NCBI GenBank assembly: GCA_021734645.1
Contig: JAIPIQ010000004.1
Location: 1-39,581, forward strand
Source of the DNA: Fidelibacterota bacterium
GTDB lineage: Bacteria > Verrucomicrobiota > Kiritimatiellia > JAIPIQ01
Reading direction: 5' to 3'
Length of the DNA: 39,581 nucleotides
Shown: positions 1 to 8,124 of the stretch, one piece after another
How positions within the stretch are numbered: position 1 is the first letter of the stretch
Layout: each line of letters starts with the position of its first letter
Translations under genes and position numbers: made by a program
Notes under the pieces: model-generated
Told to the model about the DNA's origin: nothing
Seen by the model: only the letters and a program-made list of their open reading frames with translations
The model's database searches: none

Positions 1-3000
1 GCCTTGACACAATGCCGCCGCTCGCCCAGATAGGGTTCGGTCAAGACCAGATCGCAGCCGGTCAGTCGCCCCACTGCTTCGAGATGCGGCTCCTCCACGC
101 CGCAGACCAGCAGGGTGGCCCCGGCCTTGACCTGCGCGCTCACCCCCGTCACAAGGGCTTCCGCTGCGTGCGGGCCGTCTATGATCAGGACATTCGCGCC
201 CGCAATGGCGTCCTGCCGGACCAGGCCGACCTGATCAAGGCAGGCTTCCAGTTCGGGCGCCACCTGCACAGCGCACCGCCCGCCGGGCTCGGCCTGGTAG
301 GCGGCCAGATAGGCGATGATATTACCGAGCAGTCCGTGGGCGGCGGGCTCGCGGTCAAGGTCATCCAGTTTCAGCGCGGTGACCACCGCAAGTCCGGCGC
401 CGATCATGCGCTCATAAAGCGCGGCGCCCATACCATCCTTGTTGCCGGCCAACACCACCCGGTAGTTGCAGCGCTCCGGCAATTCCAGGATGCCGCGGCT
501 CGAGCCCCCGCGCCAGAAGCTCAAATCCTGCTGATCCACTCCTTCCAGCAGGCGGTGCCGCGGCCCGTTGAAGGGAATCAACGCGGTCGGCGCCGCGCGG
601 CCGCGCCACTCGATGCTGGCCAACCAGAAAGGCAAGCCCTCCTCCGGGACCCGATGTTGATACAGCCCCGCGCCCGTCACGATGGACAAGTCCGGCACGC
701 CGCCGACCCGCGTCTCGAGCGCGCCATAGGGCCGCCCCGCGCGCAAGCTCGTCACTTCCCGCCATTCGAGGGATGCCGGCGAAAACGCGGGCGCGCCCCC
801 CCGACCCAGCGCAAAGGCGCACGCCTCGTCGGACACAAACCAGCAGCCCTGGGCGTCACGCACCAACAGACCCACCTGGCGGTTGAACAGCCGGGCGGCT
901 CCCCGTGCCAACTGCTCGATATCGCGCAGCGGGGTCTGATACCGCAGCCGGAGCAGCCCTTCCTCGAAATGCGCCAGGGGCTGGTCAAACAGGGCGAACA
1001 CATAGGCGCCCGGTTCTGTCACGCGGTTGAATTCGAGCTGGCCCGCCAGCCCGTAGGTGGGGCTCATTGTCTCCGGTTGATTCAGCCGAATTTCCCCGGT
1101 CTGCGTCCAGCCATACCACACACAGCCGTTGGCCGACCTGAGGCCCCGATCCGGAGACAAGCCCCCGTTGGCCGTGGTAAAATCATCCATGATCCGGTTT
1201 TGGGGCGACAGCCCCTGCGCCGCGCCAGCCAGGCAGCACAAGGCCCGGCCACCACGCTCGATCCAAGCCCGCACATCCGCCCGCGCGAGCGCCCCCGGCT
1301 CGGCCAGCAGAAGGTCGCAATCGGGGATGCCACTCTCGCAGCGCGCGACCGCCACACCCGCCCGTTCCAATGCGACGGTCTCCGTATCCCCCAGCGCGCC
1401 GATTCGCGCCGCGGGGTGGCGCACCCGAGGGAATATCTTTCCGAGCCGCTCGTCCCGGTACCCCGGCGCGCCCCGGTAGCGGAACTCGCGCACGAGCCGC
1501 ACCGGGGTGGCGTGCGCCACGGCCGGAAACGAGAAGCGGCAGACCACGTTTTCCATGATCCGCCCGGGGGCTAGCTCGAGCGGCTGACCCTTCTCGCTCA
1601 AGGCCTCGCCCGCGAGCGTTTCGACCCGGCAAACCAGTTCGTCGGCCAGGCGCAGATCATCATAGATAATCCGCGCCGACGCTTCCCATTCCGCGTCGGC
1701 GAAGAAAGTGCGCTCGTCGCGATCGTCGAAAAAGCGCACCGGGCGCATGAAAGGGGCAAAGAGGGCAAAGCCCGGGTTCGGCTCAAGGGCCGGCAGGGTC
1801 GGATCCCAGGGATTGACCGGCGAAGCAACCGGGCGCACATGCTTGTGCTTGATGCCCGGTCCGCCCAGATCGTCGTGGCGCAGCTCCAGCAATTGATTGT
1901 TGTTCGTCGGCTGCCAACGGAAGAAATTGTAGGACAGGTCCCAGGGGATGAAGCCGCTGACCCGGTGGAGTTCGCCGTTGAACAGCTTGCCCTCGTGGTG
2001 CAGCAGAATATCCCTCAGGATCTGATCATGACCGTCGTGCCACAAACCGGTGGCGTAGTCCTGGGCCTGCGCTTCGTAGCCCGAGGTTCCATTATCGAGT
2101 GGCCGATCGTGCGCCCAGACGCTGCCCAACTCATCCCAGAGCATCGGCTTGTCGGGTCCATAACGTTGCCAGTCCTCGAAGACCGTCACGGGCGCATAGT
2201 GATGCCCGCAAAGATCACCGTGCCGCGATTCGAGGCTGAAGTCGGAAGCAAAAACCGGGCGCGTCAGGTCGAAGCGCTTGGCGTGGGCGATCATTTCCGG
2301 TTTCTCGCCGCCGCCACGCCAGCGCAGCTCATTGGAAACGCTCCAGATAATGACCGAGGGATGATTGCGCTGAGCCTTGATCAAGCGCTCGAGGTGACCC
2401 TGCCAGATGACCGGATCCGCCGGCACCTGGAAATGGCAGACCGCCTCGGCTTCGAGCAGCATCCCCAACTCGTCGGCAACTTCGTAGAGCTCGCGATGCT
2501 TCGGGCTGTCATGCAGGCGCATGAAATTCACGCCCAGGGCGCGCAGATTCCCCAGCCAGGTTTCCATATAGGCGCGCGTGCCCTGGATATCGCCGAAATA
2601 ATGCCCCCCGTGCCCGCGCAGGAACAGTTCACGCCCGTTCAGATACAGGTGGGGTCCGTGCCACGTGACTTCGCGGAAGCCGAAGCGAAGCCGCAGGTGA
2701 TCCAGCACGCCGCCCTGTGCGTCCAGCAGTCGGACATGCACATGATAGAGGTGCGGATCGTGCGGAAACCAGAGCCGCGGATTGCTCCAGGGCGCGGACA
2801 AGCTGAAGAGGGCGCGCGCACCGGCCGCCAACCGGTGCGACTGCGCACTCCCGAAGCGTTTCGCCACCGAGCCGTCCGGACCCGTGACGACACACTCGAT
2901 GGCGAAGACCGCCTCCGTGCCAAGACCGTTCTCGACCGGAATTTCGCAAACGATCTCGCCGCGCGCGACGGAGGTTTTCACGAACGGATCATTGCCAACG

Positions 3001-3491
3001 GCCACCCAGGGGCGCGCCTTCAGGAAGGTGTCCTGCCAGAAGCCGCGCCGGTGGGTGCCATAATCGTCAAAGAGATCATTCGGGCGGTCACTGACCCGAA
3101 CCTCGATGATGTTCTCGCCCACGATCAGCGCCGCGTTCAAGGGAAACTCAAACGGGGTATAGCCATCGTGCCATTCCCCGATTTTTTCTCCATTTAGCAG
3201 AAATTCAGAGTGATGCGCACAGGCATACCCGCCAAACCGAAGGTCCAGACCTTGCATCTCATCCGGCACCAGGAACGATCTGCGGTAGACCGCGGCTTTG
3301 CCTTCCCAAACCCTGGGATAGTCAAAGCAATCCCACTGCGCCCCGCCCCAGCTCTGCCGCACGCCCGCGTACGCGCCCGGCACCCGGATGCTCGTCCATT
3401 CGGCATCGGCCGCGCTGCGAAACGCCCACACCCCGTTGAGGGAGATCTCCCCCCGCCCGGCGGCCGCTGACGGCCTCTCCCGCTTTCGCAT
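1..3491 (-). CDS. Glycoside hydrolase family 2-like protein (beta-galactosidase/beta-mannosidase type), C-terminus runs off the left window edge
   Basis: Minus-strand frame is open from ATG at 3491 to base 1 (absent from the ORF track, probably because its stop lies outside the window). Translation includes ISLNGVWAFRSA, GFREVTWHGPHLYLNGRELFLRGHGGH, NHPSVIIWSVSNELRW (GH2 acid/base NE region) and MLWDELGSVWAHDRP. The + ORFs 12..1574 and 1839..3197 are antisense shadows. Confidence 0.85.
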   Translation of the reverse strand, partial: MRKRERPSAAAGRGEISLNGVWAFRSAADAEWTSIRVPGAYAGVRQSWGGAQWDCFDYPRVWEGKAAVYRRSFLVPDEMQGLDLRFGGYACAHHSEFLLNGEKIGEWHDGYTPFEFPLNAALIVGENIIEVRVSDRPNDLFDDYGTHRRGFWQDTFLKARPWVAVGNDPFVKTSVARGEIVCEIPVENGLGTEAVFAIECVVTGPDGSVAKRFGSAQSHRLAAGARALFSLSAPWSNPRLWFPHDPHLYHVHVRLLDAQGGVLDHLRLRFGFREVTWHGPHLYLNGRELFLRGHGGHYFGDIQGTRAYMETWLGNLRALGVNFMRLHDSPKHRELYEVADELGMLLEAEAVCHFQVPADPVIWQGHLERLIKAQRNHPSVIIWSVSNELRWRGGGEKPEMIAHAKRFDLTRPVFASDFSLESRHGDLCGHHYAPVTVFEDWQRYGPDKPMLWDELGSVWAHDRPLDNGTSGYEAQAQDYATGLWHDGHDQILRDILLHHEGKLFNGELHRVSGFIPWDLSYNFFRWQPTNNNQLLELRHDDLGGPGIKHKHVRPVASPVNPWDPTLPALEPNPGFALFAPFMRPVRFFDDRDERTFFADAEWEASARIIYDDLRLADELVCRVETLAGEALSEKGQPLELAPGRIMENVVCRFSFPAVAHATPVRLVREFRYRGAPGYRDERLGKIFPRVRHPAARIGALGDTETVALERAGVAVARCESGIPDCDLLLAEPGALARADVRAWIERGGRALCCLAGAAQGLSPQNRIMDDFTTANGGLSPDRGLRSANGCVWYGWTQTGEIRLNQPETMSPTYGLAGQLEFNRVTEPGAYVFALFDQPLAHFEEGLLRLRYQTPLRDIEQLARGAARLFNRQVGLLVRDAQGCWFVSDEACAFALGRGGAPAFSPASLEWREVTSLRAGRPYGALETRVGGVPDLSIVTGAGLYQHRVPEEGLPFWLASIEWRGRAAPTALIPFNGPRHRLLEGVDQQDLSFWRGGSSRGILELPERCNYRVVLAGNKDGMGAALYERMIGAGLAVVTALKLDDLDREPAAHGLLGNIIAYLAAYQAEPGGRCAVQVAPELEACLDQVGLVRQDAIAGANVLIIDGPHAAEALVTGVSAQVKAGATLLVCGVEEPHLEAVGRLTGCDLVLTEPYLGERRHCVK

Positions 3492-3664
3492 CAGCGCGCG
3501 CCCTCGGGAACGACAACGCGTTCCGGCGCAGTGGACAGATAGGGCCAGGCATCGCCACCCAAAGAGGCAACAATCCACTGACGAGGCCGACCTTCCCCAT
3601 CTCTGAAAGACTCGATCAACAGCAATTGCATCGTATTCTTTAAGCGCTTGGCTCTGAAGTCCAT
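3491..3664 (-). pseudogene. Short 57-aa ORF resembling the N-terminus of an IS1634/IS4-type transposase (remnant)
   Basis: MDFRAKRLKNTMQLLLIESFRDGEGRPRQWIVASLGGDAW...EGAR*; the 'LIES(F/Y)RDGxGRPRQ..VASLGD' pattern is typical of such N-termini. Its TGA overlaps the GH2 ATG (TGATG). Confidence 0.4.
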
Positions 3665-3963
3665 GTTGGCATATTCAGGATGAATCGCCGTCCTGTCAAG
3701 CCCTGGTCAAATAATCAGGCACTGCAAAACGCCCCCCCCCAACGCCAAGGGTATCTTGCATGTTTCCCCCAAATATGGCCGATAGGAATTCAAGGATACG
3801 CATATTCTCAGCACACATTGGGGCGCCTGGCCGCGCCCGCCGACAGCCAGGCATCCGGTGGACGACCACGGCGACGACTACGGATTACCCATCACAGGGT
3901 TGAAAATCGGCCGGGAGGGGGTAGGTTGAAGTTGACAATCTGACAATCCCGGAAAGGGCTTTC

Positions 3964-4317
3964 ATGAATCAGCCAGCAGACTATCGCGGCCGCCCGTTGC
4001 GGCTTGAAAACGAGATTGACTATGCGCCGGACGCCATCGTCAGCAAGACGCTGCTCAAGAATCCGGCGGGGAACCTGACCCTGTTTGCCTTCGATGCCGG
4101 GCAGGAGTTGAGCGAGCATACCTCGCCCTATGATGCGGTGTTGCAAGTGGTCAGCGGCCAGGCGCAGGTGGAGATCGCCGGCGAGCCGCGGGAGATTTCC
4201 GCGGGCCAATGGATCATCATGCCGGCCAATATCCCGCATAATGTCGTGGCGGCCGAACGGTTCAAGATGCTGCTGGTCATGATTCGCGGCCGACCGCCCG
4301 AAGCGCCGCCGGCGTGA
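3964..4317 (+). CDS. Cupin-domain protein
   Basis: 117 aa; SEHTSPYDAVLQVVSGQAQVEIAGEPREISAGQWIIMPANIPHNVVA is a cupin_2 pattern. Confidence 0.85.
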   Translation: MNQPADYRGRPLRLENEIDYAPDAIVSKTLLKNPAGNLTLFAFDAGQELSEHTSPYDAVLQVVSGQAQVEIAGEPREISAGQWIIMPANIPHNVVAAERFKMLLVMIRGRPPEAPPA

Positions 4318-4477
4318 TCCGCCAGCGGCGGTGGGGGAGTGTTCAGTGATTACTGCTCTACCTCATGCCGTCAACTTTACTGGCCCGCTCCCGCCAGGCG
4401 CTGCCGGTTCATTTTCTTCTTGGCGGCCGGGCGCGGTGGGGCTATTTTTTACCGAACACTGAATCAAGGAGTCTGCC

Positions 4478-5512
4478 ATGCCCGCAAAATGCCTGCTGTG
4501 CCTATTCGTCATTGTTTCCCTGCTGTTGCCCTTGTCCGCGCAAAGCCAGCGTCTCGCTTTGGATGCGCCCGTGCCGGCCAACGCGCAAGCCACCGCCGTG
4601 GTCGCAGCACCCGCGACCCTGCCGCCCCCGCCGACCGCCCGGCAGTTTCGTGTCTGGTCCGGCCTGGGTATGTCGGCCGGCGACGTCACCTATCAGATCG
4701 GCGGCAACATCAAGATGGGCGGGGAGTCCATGCGGATGCATTTCCCGATCAGCGAGCTCGAGTTCCCCATGGACGTGGCCCTGGTGACCCTGGGTGCGGG
4801 CCTCCAATTGCCAAGCGGCTGGGAGTGGTTGGGCGAGCTGGGCATGAACCTGAGCGATCCGTCCTCGAAGATGAAGGACAGCGATTGGACGATTCCCCAT
4901 GCGCCGAGGGTCAAGACGATTTATTCCGAGAGTGACGCGGATTTGGATGCCTTCACGCTGGATGCGCGCGGGCGGCGCTGGTTTTACCGTCGGCAGGATG
5001 CCAGCGGCATGCGCTGGGCGCTGGGCGCGGGGGCTGGCCTCTATTACGCCAAGTACGAATGGGAAGCCTACAATGTGGACCAATGGTATCCCCAGGAGCC
5101 TTGGCGCGCACATTTCCGCCATGCGGGCGTGGGCATCACCTATGAAGCCACGGTCTTGATGCCCTATGTCGAGTTGGCCGGCCAGCTTGAGCGCGGCCCC
5201 TGGCACATGACCTTCTCCCTCGGCCTTTCGCCCTACACCCAGGTCGAGGACGTGGATGATCATGTACTGCGTTCCATTCGCGCCGAAACCGATGCCGACG
5301 GCACCGGCTTCAAAATGGAATTCGACGTGCGCTACGCCTTCAGCGCCAACTGGCAGGCCTTCGGCCGCCTGAACCTGCTGGGCTTCAGCGTGGACGGCAC
5401 CGAGAAGGACCATGTCTATGCCGGACCCGACGCCGGGAATCGCTGGGAGATTGACCACGAAATCGAAAGTCGGCAGACCCAACTGGTCGCCGGCATCACC
5501 CGCTCCTGGTAA
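4478..5512 (+). CDS. Secreted / outer-membrane beta-barrel-like protein of unknown function
   Basis: 344 aa; N-terminal signal peptide MPAKCLLCLFVIVSLLLPLSAQS; alternating amphipathic strands. Confidence 0.6.
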   Translation: MPAKCLLCLFVIVSLLLPLSAQSQRLALDAPVPANAQATAVVAAPATLPPPPTARQFRVWSGLGMSAGDVTYQIGGNIKMGGESMRMHFPISELEFPMDVALVTLGAGLQLPSGWEWLGELGMNLSDPSSKMKDSDWTIPHAPRVKTIYSESDADLDAFTLDARGRRWFYRRQDASGMRWALGAGAGLYYAKYEWEAYNVDQWYPQEPWRAHFRHAGVGITYEATVLMPYVELAGQLERGPWHMTFSLGLSPYTQVEDVDDHVLRSIRAETDADGTGFKMEFDVRYAFSANWQAFGRLNLLGFSVDGTEKDHVYAGPDAGNRWEIDHEIESRQTQLVAGITRSW

Positions 5513-5587
5513 GGCCGGCCGCCGTTACCGCGGCGGTAAGGCCGCGGCGCTGCCGTCGCGGATGAAAGTGCGGGAAGCGTATATGAC

Positions 5588-5726
5588 TGCAGAGGCGCTT
5601 GCAAAACCTCCTGTTCATCGGTCGGGACGGAGCCCGACCCTCCAGAAATCAGTTCAAGACACGCGCGGTTCAAATGGAGGGACGACCTCCGTGTCGTCCG
5701 CAGGAGGTTTCGCAAGAGCCTCTGCA
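5588..5726. repeat. BIME/MITE-like element: 26-bp imperfect terminal inverted repeats enclosing two inverted REP-like hairpins
   Basis: Left arm TGCAGAGGCGCTTGCAAAACCTCCTG (5588-5613); right arm CAGGAGGTTTCGCAAGAGCCTCTGCA (5701-5726), reverse-complementary except 3-4 positions. Internal hairpins at 5620-5643 and 5676-5699. Confidence 0.8.
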
Positions 5727-6350
5727 ATGAACGGTTATTATTTCATCACCGAGTCGGCCCTGAGCCGGGCCGGCGTCATGAGCGATACGGCCAACGCGCT
5801 GAAAGCCGGGACGAATGTCGTGCAATATCGGCGGAAGACCGGCTCATCGGCGGCCTTGTATGCGGAAGCGCTGGCCTTGAAGGCCCTGTGCCGCCACGCC
5901 CTGTTCATCGTCAACGACCACATAGATATCGCGTTGGCGGTTGACGCCGACGGCGTGCATATTGGCAGCGACGACTTGCCGTTGCCGGTTGTCCGCGGGC
6001 TGCTCAAGCCCGGAAAGGTCATTGGGGCGACGGTCCGCAATTGGGAGGAGGCCGCCAGGGCGGTGGATGAAGGCGCCGATTATCTGGGGGTCGGCCCCAT
6101 TTTTGCCACCATGACCAAGCAGGACGCGGGCCGCCCCGTGGGCCTGGACCTGCTTCAGAAGATCAAACGAGCCTACTCGTTGCCGCTGGTGGCGATCGGG
6201 GGCATCACACTGGCCAATGCCCGCGAGGTGATCGCCGCGGGGGCCGACATGATCTGCGCCCTCAGTGCGGTCGTTGGCGCCCCGGACGTCGCGCAAGCCG
6301 TCCGGGATTTTCAGGGGCTGTTTGCCGCCAATGAAGAGATAACCGGTTGA
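5727..6350 (+). CDS. thiE: Thiamine phosphate synthase
   Basis: 208 aa from ATG 5727; GTNVVQYRRKTG, IVNDHIDIALAVDADGVHIGSDDLP, GADYLGVGPIFATMTKQDAG, LVAIGGITLANAREVIAAGAD. Confidence 0.93.
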   Translation: MNGYYFITESALSRAGVMSDTANALKAGTNVVQYRRKTGSSAALYAEALALKALCRHALFIVNDHIDIALAVDADGVHIGSDDLPLPVVRGLLKPGKVIGATVRNWEEAARAVDEGADYLGVGPIFATMTKQDAGRPVGLDLLQKIKRAYSLPLVAIGGITLANAREVIAAGADMICALSAVVGAPDVAQAVRDFQGLFAANEEITG

Positions 6351-6351
6351 T

Positions 6352-8124
6352 TCAGACCTTGGCGCGGCCGGCGTATTTGGTGTGGAGCAGTTCGTGGGAG
6401 GTATGGCTGCCGGGGGTTTTGAGGAAGTCCTGGTAGATTTTCTTGATCTGCTCGTTTTCGTGGGACTTTCGGAGGGTTTTGCCTTCGTCCTCGGCATAGA
6501 TGGCCGCGATGCGTTTGAGGCGCACGCTGTCGTCGGTGAAGCGGGGTTGTCCGCCGCCGCCGATGCAGCCGCCGGGGCAGGTCATCACTTCGACGAAGTG
6601 ATAGGGTGCTTCGCCGCGCTTGAGGGCTTCGAGGACTTTCCGGGCGTTGCTCAGGCCATGGGCGACGGCGACCTTGACTTCGACGCCTTCGAGGAAGGCC
6701 CATTCGGGCAGCAGGTTTTCGAGTTTGAGGGTGGCCTCCTTGACGCCGTCGAGCCCGGCGACGGCGGTCAGGTGCAGGTTCTTTACGGGCAGCTCGCGCC
6801 CGGAAATGAGTTCGTAGACCGTGCGCAGGGCGGCTTCCATCACGCCACCGGTATTGGCGAAGATATCGGCCGCGCCGGAGGACAGTCCCAGGGGATCGTC
6901 CATCTGGCCATCGGGCAGGTTGCGGAACTCGATGCCGGCCTGGTCAATCATGCGGCCCAGCTCGCGGGTGGTCAGCACGTAATCCACGTCCTGCACGCCG
7001 CTGGAATTCATTTCGGGCCGTTGGGCCTCGAATTTCTTGGCGGTGCAGGGCATGACGGAAACCACGACCATATTCTCGGGTTTGCAGCCGATTTTCTGGG
7101 CGTAATAGGTTTTGGCCACGGCGCCGAACATTTGTTGGGGCGACTTGCAGCTCGAGAGATTGGGCAGGTATTGGGGATAGTAGTATTCGGCGAACTTGAT
7201 CCAGCCGGGGCTGCAACTGGTGAACATGGGCAGGGCCACGGGTTCCTTCTCGACCAGGGCCTTTTTCAGGCGCAGCAGCAGCTCCGTCCCTTCCTCCATG
7301 ATGGTCAGGTCGGCCGTGAAATTCGTATCGAAGACGCCATCGAAGCCCAGGCGGCGCAGGGCGGTGACCATTTTGCCGGTCACGAGGGTGCCGGGTTCAT
7401 AATCGAAACACTCGCCGAGGGCCGCGCGAATGGCCGGCGCGGTCTGGACCACGACCACTTTGGTGGGATCTTCGATGGCTTTCCACACCTCGTCAATGTG
7501 GCTGCGCTCGGTAATGGCGCCCACGGGGCAGACCGCCGCGCACTGGCCGCACTGCACGCAGGCCACGCCATCGAGATCCTGGGTGAAAGCCGGGCCGATG
7601 ACCGTATCGAATCCCCGGCCCTGGGGAAAGAGCGCGCCCACACCCTGCATCTCGCCGCAGACCGTGACGCACCGGCGGCATTTGATGCACTTGGCATTGT
7701 CGCGAATCAGCGCCGGCGTGCTTTCGTCGCGGGCAGCCTTGGCCCGGACCCCTTCGTAGGGCACCCGCTCGATGCCCAGCTCGTGGGCCAACTCACGCAG
7801 CTCGCAGTCCTCGTTGCGGTCGCAAACCTGGCAATCGCCGTCGTGCTCGCTCAGCAGCAACTGCACGACCTGCCGCCGGGCCGCGCGCACGCGCCCGCTG
7901 TGGGTCTTGACGACCATGTTGGGGGCCAACACCGTGGCACAGGCCGCCATGAGGGTCCGGGCGCCCTCGACCTCGACCAGACAGACCCGGCAGGCGCCCA
8001 GGGGCGGCTTGCCTTCGAGGTGGCACAGGGTCGGGATCCGGATGCCCAGCCCGCGGGCCGCTTCCAGGATGGTGGTACCGGCCGGTACGGTGGTTTTCTC
8101 GCCGTTGAGGGTGACTTCGATCAT
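6352..8124 (-). CDS. hydA: [FeFe]-hydrogenase catalytic subunit (HydA/HndD type)
   Basis: Likely start ATG 8124 (MIEVTLNGEKTTVPAG). N-terminal 2Fe-2S, His-ligated and 2x[4Fe-4S] clusters; H-cluster motifs TSCSPGW, MPCTAKKFE and TCPGGCIGGGGQPR. Confidence 0.95.
   Translation of the reverse strand: MIEVTLNGEKTTVPAGTTILEAARGLGIRIPTLCHLEGKPPLGACRVCLVEVEGARTLMAACATVLAPNMVVKTHSGRVRAARRQVVQLLLSEHDGDCQVCDRNEDCELRELAHELGIERVPYEGVRAKAARDESTPALIRDNAKCIKCRRCVTVCGEMQGVGALFPQGRGFDTVIGPAFTQDLDGVACVQCGQCAAVCPVGAITERSHIDEVWKAIEDPTKVVVVQTAPAIRAALGECFDYEPGTLVTGKMVTALRRLGFDGVFDTNFTADLTIMEEGTELLLRLKKALVEKEPVALPMFTSCSPGWIKFAEYYYPQYLPNLSSCKSPQQMFGAVAKTYYAQKIGCKPENMVVVSVMPCTAKKFEAQRPEMNSSGVQDVDYVLTTRELGRMIDQAGIEFRNLPDGQMDDPLGLSSGAADIFANTGGVMEAALRTVYELISGRELPVKNLHLTAVAGLDGVKEATLKLENLLPEWAFLEGVEVKVAVAHGLSNARKVLEALKRGEAPYHFVEVMTCPGGCIGGGGQPRFTDDSVRLKRIAAIYAEDEGKTLRKSHENEQIKKIYQDFLKTPGSHTSHELLHTKYAGRAKV

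Noticed and set aside
3680-3943. 87-aa + strand ORF upstream of the cupin gene
   Set aside because: No recognisable motif and atypical composition; lies across a poly-C tract in an intergenic region.
5514-5726. TPP riboswitch upstream of thiE
   Set aside because: No CUGAGA or ACCUGAUCUGG-like THI-box elements seen; the structured sequence there is the BIME-like element.
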